Source: a bacterium (GTDB taxonomy: Bacteria; Acidobacteriota; HRBIN11; JAKEFK01). Taken from it: a DNA stretch of 64,000 nucleotides. The stretch is from contig JAKEFK010000226.1 in the NCBI GenBank assembly GCA_022616075.1, forward strand, positions 1 through 64,000. The letters run 5' to 3'. The position numbers and the translations under genes were made by a program. This document shows, piece by piece, positions 18,619-27,113 of this stretch. Position 1 is the stretch's first letter. Each line of letters begins with the position of its first letter. The notes beneath the pieces are model-generated. The model was given only the letters and a program-made list of their open reading frames with translations. It did not search any database and was not told where the DNA came from.

Positions 18619-18995
18619 GCTTGATTCGCAAGAGACAGATGTTCCCACATCGTCATCCGCTCCACTTGCTTGAATGCCCCTCCTGCAAGGTCACGCAGAG
18701 TTTCACGAAAATGATTGTGCGGTTCCCAATGAGCATCCATGAAACGAGTGACCAGATGAAACAATTGGTTGCCGCGGTTGTCCCAGTCGGTCAAAATGAC
18801 CGCTTCACCGTGATGCTCCGAGAATTCCTCACAAAATTGCTGGATGCTGCGTCCCGAATGCAGCTTCACAATTTCTCCTTGAATCCCCAGCGTTCGCAAA
18901 GCTTGAACATCGCGGAACCCTTCCACAATAATCGGAACTGACTCATTAATTTGACTCAATTCTTCCAGAAATTTTTTTGCTTTTCTGTCTCGCAT
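18615..18995 (-). CDS. small Toprim-domain protein
   Basis: A 126-residue single Toprim domain: the conserved Glu is in PIIVEGFRDVQAL and the acidic pair in VILTDWDNRG, the metal-binding residues of primases, topoisomerases and RNase M5-like nucleases. No zinc or helicase part is attached. The Met at 18995 (MRDRKAKKF) has agagg six bases upstream and a plausible promoter at 19063-19091. Its stop overlaps the dcd start, so a nucleotide-metabolism enzyme and a nucleic-acid Toprim protein are translationally coupled. A role in rRNA maturation or primer synthesis would be a guess. Confidence 0.75.
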   Translation of the reverse strand: MRDRKAKKFLEELSQINESVPIIVEGFRDVQALRTLGIQGEIVKLHSGRSIQQFCEEFSEHHGEAVILTDWDNRGNQLFHLVTRFMDAHWEPHNHFRETLRDLAGGAFKQVERMTMWEHLSLANQA

Positions 18996-19316
18996 TGTGG
19001 CCTCTTGACTTGGTTGAGGATTTTTGTGTGGCAACTTCCAACTCACCCTTTTATTGTCCTCTATGATAAGGCCATCTAGTATCTATTGCAAATTCCATCC
19101 ACTATCAGTTGTGGACTGTAATTTTTTCAGAAGGCATTTTTTTTGACCAGCGCGAGTAAATTGCTGCAAAAGAATCACTTAACAGTTTGGAGTTTTCAGA
19201 GCTCTCAAGTTTTCCACAGGTTCTGTGAATAAACTGTTAATGCGCTGTAAAGCCGAACAATGGCTCGTTTCCAAGGAAGAGTGTGAAGAGGCTCGACGAC
19301 AAAAAAGCGTAACTGA
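18996..19316. other. gene-free stretch with several inverted repeats
   Basis: This 321-base gap between two minus-strand genes holds no convincing reading frame. It contains the candidate promoter above, a TCCAC/GTGGA pair (19098-19115), and a nested structure: TTAACAGTTT (19179-19188) and AAACTGTTAA (19231-19240) are a perfect ten-base inverted repeat, and inside it TTTTCCACA (19210-19218) faces TGTGAATAA (19224-19232). Both inner sites differ by one base from the consensus DnaA box TTATCCACA. Confidence 0.55.
19063..19091 (-). promoter_or_regulatory. candidate sigma-70 promoter for the Toprim-dcd operon
   Basis: On the minus strand TTGCAA (19091-19086) is followed after 17 bases by TATCAT (19068-19063), placing a transcript start about 60 bases before the Toprim ATG. 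The match to TTGACA/TATAAT is four of six and five of six. Confidence 0.45.
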
Positions 19317-20501
19317 TTAGCGTTTGATTACCATCACAGTTCGATCATCTTTCGCTTTAGCGTGTCCCACAAATTTCTCGGCTGCAGCAAAGATCGCTTC
19401 GCAAATCTCTTTACTCGTGGCATCGCGATGTTTCTTGACTACTTTTGTGATGCGCTCGGTGCCGAACTCCTCCCCAACTGAGTTCGTTCCCTCTGAAATA
19501 CCGTCCGTGTACATTACAAGAAGATTCCCCGGTTCAAAGTACGCAAAACCACGTTCGTATTTTGCGTTTGGATAGGGACCAAGAATCAGCCCGCCGCGAC
19601 CGAGCTCATGCACTTTTGAATGACCAAAGAACAGCGGTGGATGATGACCCGCATTGCAATAGAAAAGATTGCCGTTGTCCTCCAGCTCTGCATAAAAAAG
19701 TGTGATGAACTCGTGACTCTTTCCTGCCTGGGCAAGTACATGATTGAGTTTTTGCATTGTGCGCACAATCTTCTGATCTTTCTCTAAACCCATTCTTAAT
19801 CCGACATACACATCGCGTACCTGTAATGCTGCAGGAAGTCCGTGTCCGCTTGCATCGGCAATGGCGAGCCCCAGGATTGTGTCTGAAATTGGAATCACAT
19901 CGAAAATGTCGCCGCCGACGATTTCCGCAGGAACAGACTTCCCGTAGATGTCAAAACCATAGAAATTCGGGAATTCTTGCGGTAGCAAACTCATTTGAAT
20001 TTTGCGCGCTTCCGAAATGTAAAATTCCAGTCGGGTCGCCCGGATTTTGTAATTCGCCACATGTCGAATCAATGTCAGAGCGTATTCCACTTGTGATTCG
20101 TTGACCGGCTCGGACAGAGTAAACGAAATCACATATTCGTCATTGTCTCCGAGTGAAATCGCAGCAAAGCGGGAAATACCAAGCGGACCTTCAATTTCAG
20201 GATCAAAGCAGGGATGGCTTTCGTTTGCTAGAATCTGACCTTCCTGTTTTAGAACCTGCACACAAGGATATTCCATAGAAATAGAAAAGTTATCAGGCGC
20301 TTGTGAATCCCCCGACTGTGAGATTAGCTGATAATGACGGTTTGCCGCCTCGTAAACTCGTCCTCCTCTGATACCGAGCTCCGGTCCAAGCTCCTGGATG
20401 ATCGATGTGAGAATTCCCTGCAACATAGCCCCGATCGCCGGAGAAGACTCAATTTTCCTGAGCGTGTTCTCCAGCTTGATTAAGAGCGTTCGGTGGTCCA
20501 T
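19317..20501 (-). CDS. PP2C/SpoIIE-type serine phosphatase with N-terminal GAF-like sensor
   Basis: A 394-residue protein from the Met at 20501 (MDHRTLLIKLEN). Residues about 15-170 look like a GAF-type sensor; a short linker (ARKIQMSLLPQEFPNFYGFD) leads to the SpoIIE domain with the metal-binding motifs VGGDIFDV, ADASGHGLPAAL and MYTDGISEGTN. Such RsbU-like phosphatases dephosphorylate anti-sigma-factor antagonists. No RsbV/W-like partner lies in the window. It is divergent from the sigma-54 activator, with a 16-base tandem repeat between them. Confidence 0.85.
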   Translation of the reverse strand: MDHRTLLIKLENTLRKIESSPAIGAMLQGILTSIIQELGPELGIRGGRVYEAANRHYQLISQSGDSQAPDNFSISMEYPCVQVLKQEGQILANESHPCFDPEIEGPLGISRFAAISLGDNDEYVISFTLSEPVNESQVEYALTLIRHVANYKIRATRLEFYISEARKIQMSLLPQEFPNFYGFDIYGKSVPAEIVGGDIFDVIPISDTILGLAIADASGHGLPAALQVRDVYVGLRMGLEKDQKIVRTMQKLNHVLAQAGKSHEFITLFYAELEDNGNLFYCNAGHHPPLFFGHSKVHELGRGGLILGPYPNAKYERGFAYFEPGNLLVMYTDGISEGTNSVGEEFGTERITKVVKKHRDATSKEICEAIFAAAEKFVGHAKAKDDRTVMVIKR

Positions 20502-20526
20502 AAGATTTCCGCAATAGTATATAGAA

Positions 20527-20563
20527 GGGTTCAAGAGTTCAAGGGTTCAAGAGTTCAAGGGTT
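20527..20563. repeat. 16-base tandem direct repeat
   Basis: GGGTTCAAGAGTTCAA is repeated head to tail (20527-20542, 20543-20558) followed by five bases of a third copy. Each unit itself contains two GTTCAAG-like halves. It lies between the divergent phosphatase and sigma-54 activator genes. Confidence 0.85.
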
Positions 20564-20624
20564 ATAATCAAATCCTGACAAAAACGTCACGCTATGGTAA
20601 CATGACTTGCGTTCGGGGGATTCG

Positions 20625-22703
20625 TTGCAAATCACACAGGCACAGACGCGTAGTGCTGTCAAGCGAGACGAGCGACTATCGCGGTTCTATCCACTCATAC
20701 TCGAGCTACATGAAATGACCAGCTCCGGCCAGGTGCTGGACCGCATCCTTCAATTCTGTCTTGAATCTCTGGACGCTCCCTACGGATTGATTGCGCTCAT
20801 CGATTATGAGAAGGAAATCCTGGACATTCGCGCAAAAACCGAACAGGAAAATCTCCTTCGAAAGACCACAAAAATTGCGCTCATGGAACCGGTCTTCAAA
20901 AAAATTGCCTTTGAGGCGCATTACGAAATTGTTCCTGACTATTCTGATTCCGACTTTCATCTTCCTTTTTATCGCGGCAGCCGCTCCGCCGTTTATGTGC
21001 CACTGGCACTGTTGCAAACCGCAATCTCCGTGCAGAACAGTCCCGGTGATAAGAAATCTGCGAGCCCAAATGTTGTTGGAATGCTTGTTGTTGAATCGAA
21101 TAGGCCTGCAGCATTTACAAACGAAGATCTGGCCTTCCTCCTTGCTCTTTGTTCACAATCCGCATCCTTAATCAAAACGATTCAGAGATTCGAGGCGCTT
21201 CAAAAAGAGAATCAGCTGCGTGATGAGCTGACGACGAAAATTCTCCGGATGGATCCAAAAGAAAGCCATCAGCTGGATCAGTTGCTGAAAAATATTCTGG
21301 AGCTTACTCTGGAGCTGACCGACACCGCGCACGGGACGATTTTGCTGTTGGAGGAATCGACCGGTGATCTCATCATAAAAAAGCAGGCAAGCAAGGGCGA
21401 TTTTGTGGAAAATCCTCCTGAACGACTGCGTTATTCAGCCCATCATCGCAATGGAATTTCCTTTCAAGTGTTAAAGACGAGAACTCCTTATCTTTGCGGC
21501 GACGTCTCAAAAGATCCGCATTACGTTCAGATTTTCCGGAACATTCAATCAAATCTGGGAATTCCAATTCTTTTCCAGGGGCGCGCGATCGGCGTTGTGA
21601 TTCTGGAATCCACGCGTCTGAATCATTTTCTTCCTGGTTCCGTGAAGTCGCTACAAAAACTTGTCGATGAAATGGTCTTCTTCCTGAGACGGGCGCAACT
21701 GGGAGAATACATTCGTGAGAAGGGCGGAGAGGTCACGATCATCGGCAAAAGCAGAATCATGCAGGAAGTGGATCAATTCGTTGAAAGCGTTTCTCAGTCC
21801 GAGTCTACCGTTCTGCTTCTTGGTGAAAGCGGAGTGGGAAAGGAGCTGATTGCGCACGCCGTTCATTTCAATAGCAAGAGGCGAGAGAAGCCTTTCATTA
21901 CAGTGAATTGCGGCGGCCTGACCGAAGAGATCCTGGCCAACGAGTTGTTCGGGCACGTGAAAGGATCCTTTACCGGCGCCATTCGCGATCAAATGGGCAA
22001 ATTCGAGCTGGCGCATGAAGGAACTCTGTTTTTGGATGAAGTGGCGGATATGAGCATGAAGCTTCAAACACTTCTGCTACGCGCGGTGCAATACGGTGAA
22101 ATCCAGAAAATTGGCGAAGACAAGGCAAACAAGAAAGTGAACGTCCGCATCATTTGTGCCACCAACCAGGATATGGAAAAGCTTGTTGCGGAAGGAAAAT
22201 TCCGGAAAGATCTCTACTACCGCGTCAACGTCGTTCCACTCTATATTCCGCCTCTACGCGAACGAAAAGAAGACGTCCCGGTTCTGGTGAACTATTTTGT
22301 CGAAAAATTTTGTGTTCGTAACGAGCTGCCCGTGAAAAAAGTATCTCCGGAAGCGATGAACGCTTTGCAGGAATATGACTGGCCCGGAAACGTTCGTGAA
22401 TTGGAAAACATTGTAGAGCGAGTCGTCATTTTGACCAGAGATCCGGAGATTAATTCCAGGCATCTGCCCCCCAATCTTGCCGGCGTATCGGTGCCGGCCT
22501 CCATGCCGATCAACGGAGCTTCGCTGCAAGATAAACTTTCGACGATCGAGTCTTATCTGATCCGTCAAAGTCTGGATGAGCATGCGTGGAATGTCTCGAA
22601 CACCGCACGAGCTCTGGGATTAACCCGCCAGGGTTTGCAGAAAAAGATGCGCAAATACTCTCTCAAAAAAAGCCGCTCCGAAACCTCACTTGCCATTCAT
22701 TAG
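20625..22703 (+). CDS. sigma-54-dependent transcriptional activator with two GAF domains
   Basis: About 692 residues: GAF 1 (roughly 20-185), GAF 2 (about 210-360), AAA+ ATPase (about 380-620) and a C-terminal Fis-type helix-turn-helix (NVSNTARALGLTRQGLQKKM). The ATPase has Walker A GESGVGKE, the sigma-54-contacting loop as GSFTGA (usual form GAFTGA) in HVKGSFTGAIRD, Walker B TLFLDEV and the sensor PGNVRELENIVERV. No receiver domain is present, so GAF ligands probably control it. The frame runs from a TTG at 20607, but TTG at 20625 has a purine-rich GGGGGA site five bases upstream. Confidence 0.88.
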   Translation: MQITQAQTRSAVKRDERLSRFYPLILELHEMTSSGQVLDRILQFCLESLDAPYGLIALIDYEKEILDIRAKTEQENLLRKTTKIALMEPVFKKIAFEAHYEIVPDYSDSDFHLPFYRGSRSAVYVPLALLQTAISVQNSPGDKKSASPNVVGMLVVESNRPAAFTNEDLAFLLALCSQSASLIKTIQRFEALQKENQLRDELTTKILRMDPKESHQLDQLLKNILELTLELTDTAHGTILLLEESTGDLIIKKQASKGDFVENPPERLRYSAHHRNGISFQVLKTRTPYLCGDVSKDPHYVQIFRNIQSNLGIPILFQGRAIGVVILESTRLNHFLPGSVKSLQKLVDEMVFFLRRAQLGEYIREKGGEVTIIGKSRIMQEVDQFVESVSQSESTVLLLGESGVGKELIAHAVHFNSKRREKPFITVNCGGLTEEILANELFGHVKGSFTGAIRDQMGKFELAHEGTLFLDEVADMSMKLQTLLLRAVQYGEIQKIGEDKANKKVNVRIICATNQDMEKLVAEGKFRKDLYYRVNVVPLYIPPLRERKEDVPVLVNYFVEKFCVRNELPVKKVSPEAMNALQEYDWPGNVRELENIVERVVILTRDPEINSRHLPPNLAGVSVPASMPINGASLQDKLSTIESYLIRQSLDEHAWNVSNTARALGLTRQGLQKKMRKYSLKKSRSETSLAIH

Positions 22704-22722
22704 CTTTGCGTCTTAACTACTG

Positions 22723-22827
22723 GTAGTTGCAGAGCATTTGCCATATTGATTAAGCGTATGCTCATTAGTTGTTGTTGTTTCAAGTTGCAGCATTTTCATT
22801 TTGACGTCGCAAATGCTCTGCCACTAC
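22723..22827. repeat. 19-base inverted repeat pair upstream of recG
   Basis: GTAGTTGCAGAGCATTTGC (22723-22741) faces GCAAATGCTCTGCCACTAC (22809-22827), 18 of 19 bases complementary, over 67 bases. It fills nearly all of the gap and ends five bases before the recG ATG. TATAAT (22828-22833) overlaps the start codon. Confidence 0.85.
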
Positions 22828-22831
22828 TATA

Positions 22832-24928
22832 ATGAATCGCGTGAATTTTCTGCAACTTTCCTCCAGCATTGAAAATGCGCCCATGGTGAATGAAGCGCGC
22901 GGCAAAATTTTCAGGAACCATGGCATTCGCACGATTGAAGATCTACTGTGGCATTTGCCCTTTCGGTACGAGGACTGGCGCCATCCAAAGAGCGTGAAGG
23001 ATGTCGCAGACGGAGAAATTTCAACCGTCATCGGGAATGTCACACGCATTCATATGCACATCACTTCACGCCAGCGATTCAAGATTCTGGAAGTCACCGT
23101 GCAAGATTCGTCCGGTTCCATTCTGGTTCGCTTTTTTAATCAGCCTTATTTAAAGGAGCAATTTGAAAAAGCAAAAAAAGTGATTGTGCATGGAACGGTG
23201 CGTGTCGATCCTTTCGGCCATGATGCAGAGATGGAGAATCCGCACTATGAGTTTTTGAAGAAGGAAGATGCTTCCGAATATTTGAGGGTCCGGCCTGTAT
23301 ACGAGCGCATCGGGAACATCACACCGAAGATGCTTCGATGGATGGTAAAAGGATGTCTGGAATCGATTCAGCCACAAGCGTATGGTGAGCCGCTTTCCGA
23401 TGATTTGCGAAAAAAATACAAACTGGTCGGACGCCAGGCTGCATTTACACAGCTTCATTTCCCGGCGCCCGAAACTTCTTTGGAAGAGCTGCAGAATCGG
23501 AGGTCGCCCGGGCACCGCCGGCTCATCTTTGAAGAATTCTTTTTGCTGCAAGTGGGTCTTGCCTACAGACAAAAGGAGCGTCCGAAAAAGAAAAGCAGGA
23601 TCGCGATCGACAACCGGATCCGCGAAAAAGCGCGCCAGGCGTTGCCTTTTCGCCTGACAGAAGCGCAAAAAAAAGTGACACGCGAAATTGTCGAAGACAT
23701 GAAGCATGAGACGGTCATGTACCGTTTGCTCCAGGGGGATGTTGGGAGCGGGAAGACAATTGTGGCCCTCATGGCCTGTATCGTGGCAATAGAAAACGGC
23801 CTGCAGGCCGCATTCATGGTCCCAACGGAGATTCTTTCGGAGCAACACTTCAGCAATATTTCTTACTTGCTCCGGAATACTCCTTATGTGGTAAGACTTC
23901 TGGTCAGCGGACAATCCAAAAAGAACCGCGCGCAATACATGGAAGAAGTCGCCAGCGGCGCGTGTGCTCTGGTGATTGGCACTCATGCTTTGATCCAGGA
24001 TCCGGTGATCTTTCACCGGTTGGGTCTTGTCATTATCGATGAGCAGCACAGGTTTGGCGTTTTGCAACGGGAAGCGTTGATCAAAAAGGGGGAGAATCCG
24101 GATTGCTTGATCATGACCGCAACGCCGATTCCGCGATCGCTTGCGCTCACAGTTTATGGAGATCTGGAAACTTCTGTGCTGGACGAGATGCCACCGGGGC
24201 GTAAAGGAATTATGACGCGCAAGTGGCCGTTGAAGAAGAAGGCCGAGTTGTATCATCAGGTTGCGGCATCTGTGCGGTCCGGAAAACAAGCCTATGTGCT
24301 CTGTCCTCTGATCGAAGAATCAGAAAAACTGCAATTGTCGGCGGCAGAAAAACTCGCCAAGGAACTTCGCAAGTCCTTTCCTGATCTATCCATCGGATTG
24401 ATCCATGGTGGTATTCCGGCGAAGGAACGGGAAGAGATCATGCGCAATTTTCTGGAGCGCAAAATGCACATGCTCGTTGCCACAACCGTAATTGAAGTTG
24501 GCATCGATGTTGCCAACGCAAGCATCATGGTCATCGAACATGCGGAGCGATTCGGACTGTCTCAATTGCATCAGCTGCGGGGGCGCGTTGGGCGCGGTCC
24601 GGATGCATCTTTTTGCTATTTGTTGATTCCGCCGGATCTGACAGAAGAAGCAAAGATGCGGATCGATGCTATGGTTGCTACGAACGATGGTTTCAAGATT
24701 GCCGAAACTGATTTGAAAATACGCGGCCCCGGCGAACTGACAGGAACAAGACAATCAGGTCTCCCGACATTTCGGATTGGAAACCTATTGCTGGATCAGA
24801 AGATTTTAGAAGTGGCAAGAAAAGAAGCGTTTGAATACATCGAGACTTACCGCAAAAATCCTGTAGTGCTCAAGAATTTCTTCCAAAAATACTGGAACAA
24901 CCGCTTCGGTCTTATCCAGGTCGGTTAA
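22832..24928 (+). CDS. recG: ATP-dependent DNA helicase RecG
   Basis: A 698-residue branch-migrating helicase that remodels stalled forks. The N-terminal wedge/OB region (about 60-200) is followed by helicase motifs: Walker A LLQGDVGSGKTIVAL, motif Ia MVPTEILSEQH, DEQH box in IIDEQHRFGVLQR, TATPIPRSLALT, then VATTVIEVGIDVANAS and QLRGRVGRG of motifs V and VI. Family length is normal. The ATG at 22832 sits right after a repeat; an internal Met (MVNEARGKIF) is a possible alternative start. The stop codon abuts another repeat. Confidence 0.95.
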   Translation: MNRVNFLQLSSSIENAPMVNEARGKIFRNHGIRTIEDLLWHLPFRYEDWRHPKSVKDVADGEISTVIGNVTRIHMHITSRQRFKILEVTVQDSSGSILVRFFNQPYLKEQFEKAKKVIVHGTVRVDPFGHDAEMENPHYEFLKKEDASEYLRVRPVYERIGNITPKMLRWMVKGCLESIQPQAYGEPLSDDLRKKYKLVGRQAAFTQLHFPAPETSLEELQNRRSPGHRRLIFEEFFLLQVGLAYRQKERPKKKSRIAIDNRIREKARQALPFRLTEAQKKVTREIVEDMKHETVMYRLLQGDVGSGKTIVALMACIVAIENGLQAAFMVPTEILSEQHFSNISYLLRNTPYVVRLLVSGQSKKNRAQYMEEVASGACALVIGTHALIQDPVIFHRLGLVIIDEQHRFGVLQREALIKKGENPDCLIMTATPIPRSLALTVYGDLETSVLDEMPPGRKGIMTRKWPLKKKAELYHQVAASVRSGKQAYVLCPLIEESEKLQLSAAEKLAKELRKSFPDLSIGLIHGGIPAKEREEIMRNFLERKMHMLVATTVIEVGIDVANASIMVIEHAERFGLSQLHQLRGRVGRGPDASFCYLLIPPDLTEEAKMRIDAMVATNDGFKIAETDLKIRGPGELTGTRQSGLPTFRIGNLLLDQKILEVARKEAFEYIETYRKNPVVLKNFFQKYWNNRFGLIQVG

Positions 24929-25064
24929 ACGCAAAGACGCCAAGGTGCAAAGTAATTATAGGTTTTTTTCTTGGCTCTTTGCGTTAGATGCAATGAGTAA
25001 AACCTTCATCGTATCGATGGGCGTTGCACGCCATAAACTTGGCGTCTTTGCGCCTTTGCGTTAT
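24929..25064. repeat. GCAAAGACGCCAAGG-type repeat, three-part copy
   Basis: acgcaaagacgccaaggtgc (24929-24948) is followed by a partial reverse arm (ttcttggctctttgcgtta, about 24967-24985) and a full reverse arm (cttggcgtctttgcgccttt, from 25039). It fills the recG/DUF2520 gap and ends eleven bases before the next start; it looks like one copy inserted in or recombined with another. Confidence 0.75.
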
Positions 25065-25074
25065 ATTCACTGGA

Positions 25075-25971
25075 ATGGCGGAACTGCAAAGCATCTCGTG
25101 GATTGGCTGCGGTAAGGTCGGGCGAACTCTTGCTCGAGCTCTACAGAATGCTGGCTACAAGACTGGCGCTGTCATCTGCAGAACTGCGGCAAACGCCGGG
25201 GACGCTGTTTCCTTTATTGGAGGCGGTGTTCCGTCGACCGATCTGGAATCTGCACTCGATTCCACCAGGATTCATTTCATCACCACCAACGACGATGCGC
25301 TTCAAGAGGTTGTCGAAAAAATTGTGGAAATCGGACCGGATTCTCTGGAGACTCACTATTTCTTTCACACCAGCGGTTCCATTAGCTCTACTGTATTAGA
25401 GCCACTCGCCAGGAAGAAGGCACAGGTAGCGTCGATCCATCCGCTGCAGGTATTTGCGGATCCTGCGAAAGCGCTGGAGACTCTTCCTGGAATCTATTAC
25501 GCGATTGAAGGCAGCGACAAAGCGATGGAGCTTGCGGTTCAGATCGTGGACCATCTGCAAGGCAAACTGTTGTTGATTCCAACCGGCAGAAAGGTGCTGT
25601 ATCACGTCGCGGGAGTTTTTGCCGCAAACTACCTAATGGTTTTGATTGATGTGGCGCTTCACATCATGCAGGATCTTGGCGAGACGCAAGAAGATTCCTT
25701 CGATGCATTCTTACCATTGATGGTGGGCGCTTTGCAGAATGTAGAAGATCTCGGTGTGGGAGAAGCTTTAACCGGCCCTGTTGCCCGCGGTGATGCGGCG
25801 ACCATCAAGCGCCATCTGGAAGCGCTTCAGACTTTGACACCGGAAGTCGGCGACATGTATAAAATTCTCGGTCAGGAGGCCGTAAAGATTGCTTTGCGCG
25901 CAGGGAAAATCTCTCCGAAGAAAGCGCAAGAAATTGCGAAAATTCTGACACGCAAGGAAACCGTGAACTGA
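25075..25971 (+). CDS. Rossmann-fold DUF2520 protein (putative NADP oxidoreductase)
   Basis: A 298-residue protein. The N-terminal dinucleotide fold starts ISWIGCGKVGRTLARAL, followed by THYFFHTSGS and ASIHPLQVFADP, which characterise the Rossmann-like plus DUF2520 C-terminal helical architecture related to pyrroline-5-carboxylate and ketopantoate reductases. The substrate is unknown. The longer frame from 25024 is repeat-derived, so the Met at 25075 (MAELQSISW) is chosen. One base separates its stop from dgt. Confidence 0.8.
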   Translation: MAELQSISWIGCGKVGRTLARALQNAGYKTGAVICRTAANAGDAVSFIGGGVPSTDLESALDSTRIHFITTNDDALQEVVEKIVEIGPDSLETHYFFHTSGSISSTVLEPLARKKAQVASIHPLQVFADPAKALETLPGIYYAIEGSDKAMELAVQIVDHLQGKLLLIPTGRKVLYHVAGVFAANYLMVLIDVALHIMQDLGETQEDSFDAFLPLMVGALQNVEDLGVGEALTGPVARGDAATIKRHLEALQTLTPEVGDMYKILGQEAVKIALRAGKISPKKAQEIAKILTRKETVN

Positions 25972-25972
25972 A

Positions 25973-27106
25973 ATGAACTTAGCTGAATATGCGATTCGCA
26001 ATGAAGAGACCCGTGGCCGCCGGTATCCCGAAAATGAGCATCCTTACAGGACTCCTTTTCAACGTGACAGAGACCGGATCATCCACTCACGCGCTTTCCG
26101 CCGCCTCGAATATAAGACGCAGGTTTTCGTCAATCATGAGGGGGATCATTACCGGACGCGCCTGACACACAGCCTGGAAGTCTCGCAAATAGCGCGCACC
26201 GTTTCCAGCGCCCTGGGCCTCAATGTAGATCTTGCGGAAGCTCTGGCACTTTCTCATGATATGGGCCATCCGCCCTTTGGACATTCCGGTCAGGACGTGC
26301 TTGACGAGATGATGAAAAATCATGGCGGTTTCGAACACAACCTTCAAACACTCCGGATCGTTGAGCAACTCGAACAAAAGTATATTGAATTTCCAGGCTT
26401 AAATTTAACATTTGAAGTGCGTGAAGGAATTGTTAAACACAGCGCCAGCTATAAAGGAATGAAAAATCCGCCAGAAGCATTGCGCGAATATATCTTGAAT
26501 GAATGCCCACCTCTGGAAGCGCAGATCATCGATCTCTGTGATGAAATCGCGTACAATAATCACGATCTGGATGATGGACTTGAGTCGCGCTTACTGGATC
26601 TGGACGATCTGGTAAGAAACGTGACCATTTTTCGAGAAATCCATCAGGCCGTACAAAAAGAAAATGCGGGAGCGCCCGCCAAGCTGATCATCAACGCAAC
26701 CATCATTCGACTGATCAATATTCTTGTGACCGACCTCGTTGAAAATTGCAAGCGAACTCTTCAGCGGGAGAAGATTCATTCGCTTCAAGATGTAAGAAAC
26801 GCGCCGCGTCTGATTCCTTGTTTCAGCGATGAAATAGGCGACAAAAATCGCGAATTGAAAACTTATCTGTATAAGAATCTGTATACGCATTACCGGGTCC
26901 ACCGGATGAAGAGTAAGGCGCGACGAATTCTGGATTCTCTCTTCCGCGCCTATCGGGAAGATCCAGCGCTGCTTCCTTCTCAGTATCAGCAGAAAACAAA
27001 AACAGAGGGAAAGGAACGAATCATCTGTGACTACATCGCAGGGATGACCGATCGTTTCGCCATAGAAGAATACGAGAAGTTATTCAATCCACGTCACCGC
27101 GTTTGA
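25973..27106 (+). CDS. dgt: deoxyguanosinetriphosphate triphosphohydrolase-like protein
   Basis: A 377-residue HD-domain phosphohydrolase that splits dNTPs into nucleoside and triphosphate. SRAFRRLEYKTQVFVNHEGD, the metal-binding H in THSLEVSQIAR, the HD pair in LALSHDMGHPPFGHSG and DLCDEIAYNNHDLDDGL are all in place. The length fits the shorter bacterial dGTPase-like type. It follows the DUF2520 gene with a one-base gap, so they are co-transcribed. Confidence 0.9.
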   Translation: MNLAEYAIRNEETRGRRYPENEHPYRTPFQRDRDRIIHSRAFRRLEYKTQVFVNHEGDHYRTRLTHSLEVSQIARTVSSALGLNVDLAEALALSHDMGHPPFGHSGQDVLDEMMKNHGGFEHNLQTLRIVEQLEQKYIEFPGLNLTFEVREGIVKHSASYKGMKNPPEALREYILNECPPLEAQIIDLCDEIAYNNHDLDDGLESRLLDLDDLVRNVTIFREIHQAVQKENAGAPAKLIINATIIRLINILVTDLVENCKRTLQREKIHSLQDVRNAPRLIPCFSDEIGDKNRELKTYLYKNLYTHYRVHRMKSKARRILDSLFRAYREDPALLPSQYQQKTKTEGKERIICDYIAGMTDRFAIEEYEKLFNPRHRV

Positions 27107-27113
27107 ATTTCCA

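Noticed and set aside
20527-20563. possible CRISPR array
   Set aside because: The units are 16 bases with no spacers between them and no cas genes are near; it is a simple tandem repeat.
20592-20610. sigma-54 promoter-like TGGTAAC...TTGC before the sigma-54 activator
   Set aside because: The GG and GC elements are 11 bases apart rather than 10, and they overlap the likely start region of the gene.
22801-22833. TTGACG plus TATAAT as a recG promoter
   Set aside because: The spacer is 21 bases, too long for a standard sigma-70 promoter, though the TATAAT itself is noted.
23150-24289. 379-codon antisense frame within recG
   Set aside because: Covered by the helicase motifs of recG on the plus strand; no ribosome site or domain.
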